This document shows, piece by piece, positions 31,155 to 41,481 of a DNA stretch of 64,000 nt (its first letter is position 1; every line of letters begins with the position of its first letter). Under the pieces are notes generated by a model. The model saw nothing but the letters and a program-made list of their open reading frames with translations, was not told the origin of the DNA and ran no database searches. Source of the stretch: Aquilaria yunnanensis (lineage: Eukaryota > Streptophyta > Magnoliopsida > Malvales > Thymelaeaceae). The position numbers were made by a program, and so were the translations under genes. The DNA is taken from positions 39,030,501 through 39,094,500 of the forward strand of contig CM077593.1 of assembly GCA_039654915.1 (NCBI GenBank), read 5' to 3'.

Positions 31155-34100
31155 ATGACTCACAACGATGAGGCCCTGGGCCATCATTTGGCGCCGTCTG
31201 TGGGAACCCGCTCGCAGATTGCCGTCGTTGAGACTCGGCGTTCTAAGGACAAGGGACTCCCAAGGTCCTCGTCCGCGCCTGAGATACAACCGGCTGCTGA
31301 GCAGACACTCCCAGAGACTTCTACGCCCGAGGAGGACCGCCCTCTGGTAATCACCATGAGCTTCTTGAGGGACTTTCAGCGCTCGGTCGTTGCTGAAATG
31401 ACTCAGCAGATCGACCGAAGATGGCCACAGCAGTCGCAGGCCCAGAAACCCACCTCATCAACACGCCCTCGGGAGAGAAGCCCCAAGTCTACACACCGCA
31501 ATTCAGAAAGTGGAGATCCTCGCGGAGAATCATCCACAGAAGATATAGCCCTCGGGAAACGGCCTGTGGGACAAACCGGGTCCAAGCGACCGAGAGTCTC
31601 ACAGCGAAGCAGTTCGTCGCCTGAGGTGAGGGCCCTGACCCCTCCGCGCCGAACTCGCTCCCCGAAAAGGCGCCGTCGATCACCCTCCCGCGAAAATGGT
31701 CCTAGCGCCACTGCGCTTATGGAAAGGATATTGGCACGGCTGGACAGAGTGGAAAAGCAAGTGACCAGAAAACCCGTTTGGGACAGGCTGTCGGGGGCGT
31801 TATGCGAAGATGGCTCCCCGTTTATTCGCACCGTCGTTGAGGCAGCTATGCCAGGCGACTTCAGAGTGCCTAGGCTGGAGATCTATGATGGCCGGACTGA
31901 TCCACAGGCCCATCTGACGAAGTACAGGTGGAGCATGATAATGCACGGAGCTGATGACGCTACCATGTGCAAATGCTTTGAAGTCACCCTCACGGGCCCA
32001 GCAACAGCATGGTACAATTCGTTGCCCCCAGGGACTATCACTGAGTTTCAGGAGTTGTCCACAGCCTTTACCCAGCAGTTCATTGGGAGCAGGCCGACGG
32101 CCAAAATGCCTGTACAGATGTTCGACATAGAGCAGAGAAACGGAGAGACGATCCGAGACTATGTCGAACGATTCAACAGGGAAGCACTCAGCGTCCCGGA
32201 CTTCCGGCCCGAAATCCGCATCCTCGCTATGACACGGGGCCTTCGGCGTGACTCACAGCTGTTCTACGAGTTCTCAAAGGACCCCCCGGAGACCCTCGGA
32301 GAATTTTACCGAAGGGCAGAACAGCACATGACAGCCGAGGAATTGAGGATGGCGGGGCCGAAGTCTGATCATCACCGCGCCGAAGGGTCCAGCCAGCAAG
32401 CTCGGTATCTTTCTGAACACACAGGTCGACCACGGCGAATGCGAGGAAAGAAACCTCAAAGTTTCACACCCTTGAGCACGACACGGACCAACATTCTCAT
32501 GGCGCTGGAAAGGCAAGGGACGCAGATTCGGCGGCCAAAGGCCATGGCCGCCGATAATAAGAAGAATGCCAAGAAGTTCTGCCAGTTTCATCGCGACCAC
32601 GGTCATGACACCGAAGACTGCTTCCAGCTGAAGAAGTACATAGAGTCGCTGATCAAACAGGGCCAACTTCGCAAGTACCTGCGGATGCCCTCCCCTAAAG
32701 GCAGAAAAGAGGAGGAAGAGAGGGCCGAAAACGAGGACTATGACTCCGACAGGCGGAGAAACAGAAGTCCAAAAAGGCGCCTTCCACCTCCAGTAGGGGT
32801 CATCCAAACCATCACCACGGGGCTCCCATCCTCGGAAAGAAAGCGGAAGGCCAGAGAAATTGCTGTTATGGAGTATCAAAGTCCATCAAAGAAATTGGCT
32901 CGCAAAGATGGCTCCACTGTCGTCTTCCCCCACGACGACCCGCTGCTGATAATGGTGAGAATAGGGAACTGGGACGTCAAGAGAGTGTTGCTTGATGATG
33001 GCTCAAATGCTGACGTCCTATTCTCGCACTTACTGCCGAGCCTGGGCATCACCAGCAGCGAGCTGAAACCTGTCACCACGCCCACCTTCGGCGTTGGGCC
33101 ATCCGAACTACCCGTCCTCGGATGGATCGACCTCCCTTTGATGATGAAAGGCACTTCGGTAGACGGAGCAGCTGAGTTGTACGCGTCCACAATGACAAGA
33201 TTCATCGTCATGGATGTCCCGTCTTCGTACAACGCCATCCTTGGAAGGCAGACTCAGGGGAACCTGCACATTCGCCCCGATGTGAAGTACTTGACTGTCA
33301 CATTCGCCACCAAGGATGGAGATGCAGAGGTCTTCATCGACCAAGCCGAGGTAAGAAAGGTGTTTGTAAAAACACGAAAGGCTCCGGCAAACAGCTCTAC
33401 ACAAACGGTGGAGGCAAAGGCGCAGGAGAAAGGCAAAGAAGGAGATCCCCCAGAAGCAGAAACGGAAGCAGTAGATCTTGTCCCAGGACAATCTACCCGA
33501 ATAGGGAAGAGCTTGGCCAAAGGTGATAAGGAAAATCTTGTATCCTTTCTGCTAAAAAATAAAGATCTGTTTGCCTACTCGCCGAAAGACATGCCAGGAG
33601 TGAACCCTGGCATAATACAGCACAGCCTCAAAGTAAGCCCGGAAGCAAAACCTGTCAGGCAAAAGAAACGAAGCATCTCAGCCCACAAAAGCAACTTTGT
33701 GAAAACCGAAGTCCAGCGCCTATTGGATGCTGAAGTTATCAGGGAGGTCAAATACCCCGAATGGTTAAGCAACGTGGTCATCGCCACAAAAGAAGGTAGC
33801 AGCAAACTCCGGATGTGCATTGATTTCAGAAACTTGAACGATGCTTGCCCGAAAGACTCATTTCCCCTCCCGCCAATAGATCAACTGGTAGATTCAACGG
33901 CCGAATACGGGCTCCTGAGCTTCCTAGATGCCTTCAGCGGCTACCATCAGATAAGGATGGACCCGGAAGATGAAGAGAAAACTGCCTTCATCACCGAGGG
34001 AGGAACGTACTGCTATATAAGAATGCCCTTCGGGCTGAAAAATGCAGGAGCCACCTACCAGAGACTGATGAACAAGGTATTTAAAGACCAAATGGGGAGA

Positions 34101-36653
34101 AACATGGAAGTATATGTTGACGATATGATAGTAAAAAGCAAGCTGCCCGGCTACCACGTTGCAGATTTGGAGGAAACCTTCCAAAAGCTCAGAGCCTTCG
34201 GGATTCGCCTTAACCCCGAGAAGTGTATGTTCGGGGTGACGTCGGGAAAATTCCTTGGGTACATGGTATCCGAAAGAGGCATCGACGCCAATCCTGAGAA
34301 GATTAAGGCTCTGCTTGAGTTCCGAACTCCTGCCACAGTGAAAGACGTGCAGAGACTAACCGGAAGAATAACCTCTCTGAGCAGGTTTATTTCCAGGTAC
34401 GGAGATAGGTGTCGACCTTTCTTCAAAGTCCTCACAAAGGCAGCAAAGATGGAAGGCGACCTCGGAAGAAACAATCATCTCTGGGAAGGAGATTGCCAAA
34501 AGGCCTGGGAAGAACTCAAAGTCTACCTGGCCAGCCTGCCGACTCTGCGGCAACCTCGGGAGGGAGAACCCCTCGTACTATACCTTGCCGTCACAGAAAA
34601 GGCCGTGAGCTCGGTCCTGATAAAAGAAGAAGGGCCGAAACAATGGCCGGTCTACTATGTCAGCAAGTCCCTGCATGGCGCCGAAGTCAGGTACCCTTTG
34701 CTTCAAAAAGCTATATACGCCTTGGTGCTTGCAGGAAGAAGACTACGACCATATTTCCAGGCTCACCCCATCATCGTCCGAAGTAGTCTACCACTACGGG
34801 ATGTCATGAAGAGAGTTGATCATTCGGGAAGGCTCTCCAAGTGGTGCATAGAGCTTGGCGAACACGAAATCACGTATGAGCCTCGAAAGGCCATAAAAGC
34901 CCAAGCATTGGCAGATTTTATCGCCGAAATACCCACCACTGAGGAGAACCACTCAGATCCGAAAGAAGGGGAGCCAGAATGGACCTTGCATGTTGACGGA
35001 GCCTCGGGGTCCGAACACCAGGGAGCTGGAATAGTTATCAGAGGACCCGAAGGCCTAGAGGTGATGAAGGCTATCAAGTTCAGCTTCAACGTCACCAATA
35101 ATGTGGCTGAGTATGAAGCCCTCATAGCGGGATTACGCTTGGCCAGAAAGATTGGTGTGAGAAGCTTAAGGGCTCACAGCGATTCCCAGCTGGTAGTTCG
35201 GCAGACGGCAGGAGATTATGGGGCGAAGGACCCCATCTTGGCAAAATACCACGAGCTGGTAAGAAATCTCATCCAAGAGTTTGACGCCGTACGGATCGAA
35301 AATGTACCCCGGCGAAATAACACTGAGGCAGATTGCTTAGCAAAGTCCAAAACATACACCGAGGTGCTAGACCATCCAAGCATCTCCGTGCTAAGCGTAA
35401 CGACCTCGGGAATGGGGTGGAAGGACCCCATAAAGAGATACCTCGCAGAGAATGAGCTTCCCGAAGACGCCGGCAATGCTGCAAGACTGCGAAGACGTGC
35501 CGGAAGATTCTTCCTGATTGGTGAAGAGTTATATCGGCAAGGATATGCAAATCCGCTGCAGAGATGTGTGGGCGAAGAGGATACTGAGATGGTCCTCGAA
35601 GAAGTCCACGAAGGCATGTGCGGCTCGCACGTTGGAACTGATGCCCTTGCAGCAGTGATACTCCGCCAAGGATACTTCTGGCCTACCCTGAGAAAGGACG
35701 CAAGGCAGTTCGTCCAGAAGTGCGGTAGTTGCCAGAGACATGCAAAAATCCAGAGGATACCCTCGGAAATGGTAACGTCGGCAGACTATCCTTGGCCCTT
35801 CGCAGTCTGGGGCATAGACCTCATTGGGCCACTCCCCACAGCGCCCGGAGGCGTGAAATTCTGCGTGGTAGCAGTGGACTATTTCTCAAAGTGGGTAGAG
35901 GCAGAACCACTAGCAACTATCTCGGCAAAAGAAGTGCAGAAGTTCGTGTGGAAAAACATCGTATGCAGATTTGGCATACCGAGGGTACTAGTAGCTGATA
36001 ATGGATCCCAGTTCATAGACAAAGGATTCCAGGAATTCATCAGCGACCTCGGAATAAAGATGCACTTCGCCCCAGTAGCTCACCCCCAAAGCAATGGGCA
36101 GGTGGAAGTATCAAACAGGACCATAAAAGACGGCCTGAAAAGGAGACTTGGGGAAGCCAAGGGGAAATGGCCAGGAGAACTCCAAAGTGTATTGTGGAGC
36201 TACCGAACGACGCCACGAAGAGCCACAGGGGAAACTCCCTTCTCACTCGTCTTCGGAACAGAGGCCATTATCCCAATAGAGATAGTTCAGCCTTCAGTAC
36301 GGGTGCAAGTATTTGATGAAGGCGGAAACGACCTCGGTCTGAGAACCAAGCTCGACCTTGTGGCCGAACACAGAGAAATAGCCGAGCTGAGAAGAAAAGC
36401 TTTCCAGCAAAGAGTGGCCGCGGCTATCAACTTAAAAGCCAGGCCAAAAGAAATCAAAAAAGGAGACCTCGTTCTCCGAAAGGCCGACTTCGCACCCCGA
36501 AGGCCAGCTCACAGAGTACTTCGCGCAAATTGGGAAGGACCTTATCTGGTTCTCGCCGAAGTACGAAAAGGCGTGTACAAGCTTGGCGACGCCGAAGGCG
36601 TAGAATTGAAAAACACTTGGCATTCAGATGCCTTGAAAAAATTCTACGCCTAA
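31155..36653 (+). CDS. Gag-pol polyprotein of element B (single frame, intact)
   Basis: 1832 codons in one frame with no stop between gag and pol. Domains: basic Ser/Arg-rich region (about 100-200); Gag core (233-400); CX2HX4HX4C knuckle (476-489); aspartic protease with LLDDGSNAD (612-620); RT (about 830-1020) with LDAFSGYHQI and YVDD (987-990); a first RNase H region (about 1135-1250) in which the usual leading DAS is absent; a second RNase H with HVDGAS (D1281), NVAEY (E1319), HSDSQ (D1343) and NTEAD (D1393); integrase zinc site H1485, H1492, C1523, C1526 and catalytic D1555, D1615, E1651 with 35 residues between the last two; and a GPY module near 1795. There is no chromodomain. The dual RNase H fits the Tat lineage. 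All catalytic residues I can check are present. Separate gag and pol levels would need protease processing, since no frameshift signal exists. Confidence 0.96.
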   Translation: MTHNDEALGHHLAPSVGTRSQIAVVETRRSKDKGLPRSSSAPEIQPAAEQTLPETSTPEEDRPLVITMSFLRDFQRSVVAEMTQQIDRRWPQQSQAQKPTSSTRPRERSPKSTHRNSESGDPRGESSTEDIALGKRPVGQTGSKRPRVSQRSSSSPEVRALTPPRRTRSPKRRRRSPSRENGPSATALMERILARLDRVEKQVTRKPVWDRLSGALCEDGSPFIRTVVEAAMPGDFRVPRLEIYDGRTDPQAHLTKYRWSMIMHGADDATMCKCFEVTLTGPATAWYNSLPPGTITEFQELSTAFTQQFIGSRPTAKMPVQMFDIEQRNGETIRDYVERFNREALSVPDFRPEIRILAMTRGLRRDSQLFYEFSKDPPETLGEFYRRAEQHMTAEELRMAGPKSDHHRAEGSSQQARYLSEHTGRPRRMRGKKPQSFTPLSTTRTNILMALERQGTQIRRPKAMAADNKKNAKKFCQFHRDHGHDTEDCFQLKKYIESLIKQGQLRKYLRMPSPKGRKEEEERAENEDYDSDRRRNRSPKRRLPPPVGVIQTITTGLPSSERKRKAREIAVMEYQSPSKKLARKDGSTVVFPHDDPLLIMVRIGNWDVKRVLLDDGSNADVLFSHLLPSLGITSSELKPVTTPTFGVGPSELPVLGWIDLPLMMKGTSVDGAAELYASTMTRFIVMDVPSSYNAILGRQTQGNLHIRPDVKYLTVTFATKDGDAEVFIDQAEVRKVFVKTRKAPANSSTQTVEAKAQEKGKEGDPPEAETEAVDLVPGQSTRIGKSLAKGDKENLVSFLLKNKDLFAYSPKDMPGVNPGIIQHSLKVSPEAKPVRQKKRSISAHKSNFVKTEVQRLLDAEVIREVKYPEWLSNVVIATKEGSSKLRMCIDFRNLNDACPKDSFPLPPIDQLVDSTAEYGLLSFLDAFSGYHQIRMDPEDEEKTAFITEGGTYCYIRMPFGLKNAGATYQRLMNKVFKDQMGRNMEVYVDDMIVKSKLPGYHVADLEETFQKLRAFGIRLNPEKCMFGVTSGKFLGYMVSERGIDANPEKIKALLEFRTPATVKDVQRLTGRITSLSRFISRYGDRCRPFFKVLTKAAKMEGDLGRNNHLWEGDCQKAWEELKVYLASLPTLRQPREGEPLVLYLAVTEKAVSSVLIKEEGPKQWPVYYVSKSLHGAEVRYPLLQKAIYALVLAGRRLRPYFQAHPIIVRSSLPLRDVMKRVDHSGRLSKWCIELGEHEITYEPRKAIKAQALADFIAEIPTTEENHSDPKEGEPEWTLHVDGASGSEHQGAGIVIRGPEGLEVMKAIKFSFNVTNNVAEYEALIAGLRLARKIGVRSLRAHSDSQLVVRQTAGDYGAKDPILAKYHELVRNLIQEFDAVRIENVPRRNNTEADCLAKSKTYTEVLDHPSISVLSVTTSGMGWKDPIKRYLAENELPEDAGNAARLRRRAGRFFLIGEELYRQGYANPLQRCVGEEDTEMVLEEVHEGMCGSHVGTDALAAVILRQGYFWPTLRKDARQFVQKCGSCQRHAKIQRIPSEMVTSADYPWPFAVWGIDLIGPLPTAPGGVKFCVVAVDYFSKWVEAEPLATISAKEVQKFVWKNIVCRFGIPRVLVADNGSQFIDKGFQEFISDLGIKMHFAPVAHPQSNGQVEVSNRTIKDGLKRRLGEAKGKWPGELQSVLWSYRTTPRRATGETPFSLVFGTEAIIPIEIVQPSVRVQVFDEGGNDLGLRTKLDLVAEHREIAELRRKAFQQRVAAAINLKARPKEIKKGDLVLRKADFAPRRPAHRVLRANWEGPYLVLAEVRKGVYKLGDAEGVELKNTWHSDALKKFYA
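31189..31207 (+). other. Primer binding site of element B
   Basis: tggcgccgtctgtgggaac, 2 nt after the LTR, identical to A and within the gag reading frame. Confidence 0.8.
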
Positions 36654-36734
36654 GGTTGAGCGGAAGAAGTATGTTGTACAAGAAATATTCTAAGTACAGA
36701 ATGGTCTAGGGAAGAATGGTCTTGAGAAAAATTT

Positions 36735-37305
36735 TCAAGTATACCAAAATTGTCCAAGACAAATTTCCGCGAAGGTGCTCGCCACGAAAAAAGCGGTTGT
36801 GACTTCCCGAAGGCCCTTGAGCCACTATGCTCGGGAAAAATGGGAAACAAGAATCTTGCAAAGGTACTCAGCATAATCAGTGCAGAGAAAATTTTCCGAA
36901 CACCCTTGAGCGAACATGTTCGGGAGAAAGGGAAAGCAAGAATCTCGCAAAAATACACGCCAAAACAAAAGCAGAGGTAATTTCCAAACACCCTTGAGCG
37001 AACGTGCTCGGGAAAAAGGGAATGAGCAATCTCGTGAAGATTTTCCTAAGTCCCTTGAGCAAATATGCTCGGGACAATAGGAAGACAGAAAAATTTGGCT
37101 AAAGATTTTCCGAAGGCCCTTGAGCGAACATGTTCGGGATAAAAGGAAACAAAAAGCCTGCAAAAGACTTAGCCAAATTTTTGCAAATTTTCCAGAAAGT
37201 CTCTTGAGCGAGCACGCTCGGGACAAAGGAAGGTAAAAAGTTTCTTTGGTTGCAGGTTTTCCGAAAGTCTCTTGAAGCGAACGTGTTCGGGACAGTGGAA
37301 ATGAA
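36735..37305. repeat. Hairpin array of element B
   Basis: The same seven-unit array as in A, for example cttgagcgaacatgttcggg near 36905 and cttgagcaaatatgctcggg near 37052. It lies between the ends of gag-pol (36653) and the antisense gene (37426). Most stems keep GAGC/GCTC or a G-U variant. Confidence 0.8.
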
Positions 37306-37425
37306 GAAACTTGCAAGAAAGGACTTAGCCGAAAAGATTGTTCATTTAGAGCAAACGCTGCCTTACAAAAGAAGTGTCCAAAGAAGGAGCACGAAGGAGA
37401 AAAATAAGAGGAGCCCTAAAGCAAA

Positions 37426-39774
37426 CTAGGGAGAGCCGGGTGGACGAAGACCAGGAAGCTTCAGATGCTCGACCCTGGACCACTGCCACCGAGGTCCCTC
37501 AGGAATATTTAGGCCCTCCAGAAAAGAGAGGTCCAAATCTGGGAACCTCTGCAGCACCTGGTGCCGAGCGAGGCAGAAGCCGTCCTGAAAGGCGACCTTG
37601 GCCATGTCGTCAGAAGTACGTTTTTGAATGCCAAGGACATTGACCTCGTCCCGTAGCTCAGCAACCTCCTCTTCGAGCTCGCTTATCCCCAGCATCTCTC
37701 CGGACTCCTTCTTCAGAGCCTCGACCTCGGCTTGAAGAGCAGTGTTCTCGTCCGTCAACCTCGACGCAAGACTGTCGGAAACAGCCTTGTCCTTGACAAG
37801 ATCTTCATTGGCGGCAAGCAGCTCCTTTATTTGGTCGCCGAGGTCGGAAATCTTCCGGGAGGAGTCCTTTTCAAGTTCTTCTCTTTTCTTCAAGAACTCC
37901 TCCCGAACGGCAGCAAGTTGCTGAGAACAATCCGCTGTCAGCTGCTGGTTGCTGGCGATCACCTTCGCAAGCGAAGCCTTCGCTTCACTGAGTTCCCGCG
38001 AAGTCGCATCCTTGGAGGCAGCCTGTCTGGCCACCCGAACTCGGAGATAACCAGCGTACTCCAGCAGCTACGGCAGGGCAAAAGTCCAGGTTAGTACAAG
38101 TCTAAACACTTAGAAAATTGAGGAAAAAAGTGTAAAGACTATACCTGAGCAGCATGCTCGGTGACTTTTGCGGCGAGGGTATTATCCCCCGGGTGAGCCG
38201 CCGCAATGGCCCGGAAGGAGGCATCAGTGGTCATCCCCTTCCAAATCTCTTTGGTCATCTTCGGACAATCGTCGGAGAACAGATTCATATCCTCCGTAAT
38301 TGTCCAAAAGGGCTCCAAGGGGATCTTCCCCTCAGGGATTGTGGCATCACGCAGGGCCCGTTTCCTCTCATGAATGGCCCTCCAGCCAACAGTAAGAGGC
38401 TCCCCTGAAAGTGAGAAGGAAGTTAGGAGCAAAAGAAAAATTCGCGAAAGGAAAAGGAGCTGAACTTCGGCTAAAGACATACCTGGAGGAACCTCGGAGA
38501 CAGTGTCCTCGGAATCCTCGGGCCCCTCGGAAGAAAGACCCTTACCCTTCTGCCGGTACCGCTCCTCGGCGGTGGGTACTTCTACCACTACAGTGTTTCT
38601 GGGGGCCTCGAGGTCGGGAAGAGGCACCTCGGCGGAAGTAGCGGGGACCTCGGCCGGTGGAATTTCAACAAGACCAGCGTCTTCGCCAGCTTCTTCTTCC
38701 AAAAGCTCTGGCTGAGGAGACTGGAGAATTTTCCTAACTCGCTTCGCCGAGGGTCCCGCCCCTGTCGTCTTCCTTCTTCGGGAGGCCGCCTTCTTTGTCT
38801 GCTCCCCCTTCTCCACCTGGCCAGAAAAGAGGGCCTTGTAATAAGCGGCAGCCCCATCGCCCATCTCTGAAAAAGAGAAGAAATATCAGCGTAAGTCCGA
38901 GGAAAAAGTATAAAGGGATGGAAGATTACTCACTTTCGGCAAAAGTTTCGAAAGAAGTCTCCCCCTTAAGGAGCTTGACCAGCCAGGAGTCTTTCCCGGC
39001 GATGGCGGGAGCGGGCATATTGAGGTCAGTCACGTGCTCCTTAACCACTTTCAGCTCCCGAAGGACTTCTTCGGTCATCAACCTCCAGTTGATAGGAAAG
39101 GGGTAAAGAGCACGAGGAGAGACCTCGGGAGCCCAGTCAGCGACTGCCCGAATGCGGGCGTCGAAATCCGCGAACACGGAAGCCAACGGTGGGGTCAGCA
39201 GCATCCTCGGATCGACGACGTCTGCGTTCAGCACTCCCTGAGCCCACCTGGTCGGGACATCAGACCAGTTCTTATCCACCTTGAGGAAAAAGAACTTAGG
39301 CTGCCACCCCCGCCAGCTGTCCTTCGTGTCGAAGGTGAAGGTGAATTTTTTGCTCCCGGATCCCCGAGGTAGCAGGAAATAGAAGCCACCCTTCGGGACC
39401 ACATAGAGCTTGTAGTACTGCATGAAAATAATGAAGTGGGGCTCTATCCCGAACACGCCACACATGCAGAGGTAGGCGTTAAAGTAGCAGTACGCGTTCG
39501 GGGGAAGCTGGTTCACAGCAATGCCATGGAATTGGCAGAACTCGCAAACCACCTTCGGGGGAGGATACCGAAGACCGGCCTTCAGTTGGGCTCGGAAGAC
39601 GGTAACCTCGTCGCCACGGTTTGAAAAAGCAAAATGGCTAGAACGAGGCAGTCTGGTCACAGCGTAAGACGGAAGAAAGAATTTTTTCTTCCACCTCTCT
39701 AGTTTTTCGGGGGTGGTACAGCAAGGATGGGCCAGAAGAGGTTTCCAGCTCTCGGGAACAGGCATCGCATACAT
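37426..39774 (-). CDS. Antisense four-exon gene of element B (intact)
   Basis: Inferred exons: 39774-38934, 38866-38483, 38404-38145 and 38067-37426 (841+384+260+642 nt, 709 codons with stop). Introns are 67, 78 and 77 nt with GT...AG ends, and every junction keeps the frame (phases 1, 1, 0). Exon 1 begins MYAMPVPESW and contains CEFCQFHGIAVNQLPPNAYC and FIIFMQYYKL, resembling the plant putative gypsy type transposon family (Pfam PF04195). Middle exons are acidic, with Pro/Glu-rich segments. Exon 4 is rich in Glu, Lys, Ala and Leu in coiled-coil style and ends with a conserved block (FQDGF...HQVL...PDLD...SFL). The start is the ATG after a TATA box 286 bp upstream. Element C keeps matching acceptors at exons 2 and 4, supporting the model. 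The function is unknown; accessory proteins of this kind are known from Tat-lineage elements. Confidence 0.8.
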
Positions 39775-40059
39775 AAAAAAGAGTTTGAGATGGAAAAGAA
39801 AATAGTTTCCAGAAAAACTCAGAAGACGAGTTTGGAAAAAACAGCAGTTTTCCAGAAAAACTCAGAAAAACAGAGGAATCAAGTACTCTGGAAATCAAAA
39901 CCCACCAAAAGATTTGCCGGAGGACGCCGTCGTGAAAGTTGGTTGGAAAAAGCTCTGATTAAAGAAGCTCCGCCACAGAAAGCAAGATAAAACGCAAGAA
40001 CAGAGGGCAGAGCAGAAAAAGAGCAGAAAAACAGTAAGTGGGACTTATGATAGAATGGG

Positions 40060-40070
40060 CTATTTATAGG
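40060..40070 (-). promoter_or_regulatory. TATA box of the antisense gene, element B
   Basis: CCTATAAATAG on the minus strand, 286 bp before the antisense ATG at 39774. It is conserved in position with A, C and D. Confidence 0.65.
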
Positions 40071-40370
40071 CCAAAGGTGGGTAACCGAAAAAACATCATA
40101 AGTACCCATTGGAGGCGAACCGTCGCCGTAACTGCCCGCTGCACCCGAAAAGGCGCGCCCTCTGTAAATGACGCGCCTCTCCTCCAATGGCAAGAAGCCA
40201 CGTGTCAACCGCTGCGCAGAAATGGGGGACGTGCCTCCCCAAACGTGCCTGGAAAACCGGGACACGCCTCCTGATTGGGACACGTCGTTTGACATCCCTG
40301 AGAAATGGAGACGTGCCGCTCAGTCTGACACGCTTGGCCATCAGACCTGCAGAAATAAAAAAGCAGGCCA

Positions 40371-40532
40371 CCTCGAGGACACCAAGAGACAGGCTATGGC
40401 TGAACAGCCCATGACTTTTGGGCAAGAGGTGTATCTTCGGTACAGGCTTTGCCTCGGAGACACCAAAGAAAAGGCCAAGGCCGAACAGCCCAGACCCTCG
40501 GGCAAAAGGTGCGACCTCGGAACAGGTTATGC
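40371..40532. repeat. Two-copy tandem duplication in element B
   Basis: Units start at 40371 and 40452 (81-bp period) and match the duplication at 14275-14436 of A, so it predates the split of the two copies. Confidence 0.65.
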
Positions 40533-40601
40533 TTCCCAAACAAGACTCCCAACGGCAACCTCGGAAAGAGATGCAAACCGAAGTCTTCACTTCGGCTTTC
40601 C

Positions 40602-40610
40602 AGAGGGGGG
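40602..40610 (+). other. Polypurine tract of element B
   Basis: AGAGGGGGG followed by catg and then the 3' LTR, as in A. Confidence 0.8.
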
Positions 40611-40614
40611 CATG

Positions 40615-41481
40615 TGATAGCCAAAGGCTGTCGCCTCAATCTGGCCGAATACCCTGCCACAACAACGGCCAGAAGAACTGGCGCTTCCCGGGAATAGGTG
40701 GAATCATGCACCTCGGGAGATAGCCTGAGAGCTCCGAGCCTCGGCACGCCAGTAAAACTTGAGGACTCCATTCGCCCCCCAAGGTTGTGAACAACGCGCC
40801 TTCGGAAAAGTGGCACCAGACATTGCTGCCCGAATATGATATCCCCGAAGGCGGAACCCCCTGGAACTGGGAACCCCCGAACTGAGGGTAGGCTTCCCGA
40901 AGAGGCTCTGTCCGAACTAGAGGACGACCTCGCCCAGGGACCCCGGGAGTACGGCAGGCGCATTTAAGGAAGCATTTAAGGAAGCCTCTGACACGTCCCA
41001 CCACAGACGTAAAAAGTCGCCCTGACGCGCAGACGCCATCAGAATCATATCATGGCCCGTCTCAGCACAAGGCTCGAGGCCATCTAGTTACCAACTATCT
41101 GTCCCCTACGCCCAGACGTTCAGGAGCATCCGACCGCACACGTGTCATGATCTGAACGGGCTAGGTATTCCTATATATACAGGAAATAAATACATGACAG
41201 GAGGTTGGCAGGCCGGAGATACAGCTCCCATACTCTGAGAAAAGACCAGGCGAGACTTTTCTGCCTTTCTCTTTGAGCTAGTGACTTTCTCCTTCTTCCG
41301 GCCACCACTGACTTGGGCGTCGGAGGCTCCCCCCCCGGAAAAACACTCCGGGGGCCTCCTAACCCTGTTTCCCAGTTTTCCAGGTACTCTCCTAGAGGCG
41401 ATCCACCTTCCAGGCGTTCTTCCTCCTAGAAGTCTCCTCAACAGTCATCATGACTCACAACGATGAGGCCCTGGGCCATCA
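40615..41481 (+). repeat. 3' LTR of element B
   Basis: 867 bp, identical to the 5' LTR apart from one substitution found by eye (A40967 versus T30672). It has the same promoter motifs, hairpin (41333-41353) and in-LTR ATG. Confidence 0.96.

Larger units (their letters stand above)
30320..31186 (+). repeat. 5' LTR of element B
   Basis: 867 bp, TG...CA. It contains a G-box (cacgtg, 30844-30849), a TATATATA box (30877-30884), the leader hairpin (31038-31058) and the gag ATG (31155), 32 nt from the LTR end. Confidence 0.96.
30320..41481 (+). mobile_element. Element B: complete, apparently intact Tat-like retrotransposon
   Basis: 11,162 bp with 867-bp LTRs and the 5-bp duplication gtgtg at 30315-30319 and 41482-41486. 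The LTRs differ by eye at one position (T30672/A40967), so the insertion is even younger than A. It has the same gene order as A and the two are close relatives (LTRs about 97% identical). The different target duplications show separate insertions. Both gag-pol and the four-exon antisense gene are open, so B is the better candidate for an autonomous, recently active copy. Confidence 0.96.

Noticed and set aside
4223..41481. A and B as a segmental duplication
   Set aside because: The flanks are unrelated and the target duplications differ, so they are separate insertions.
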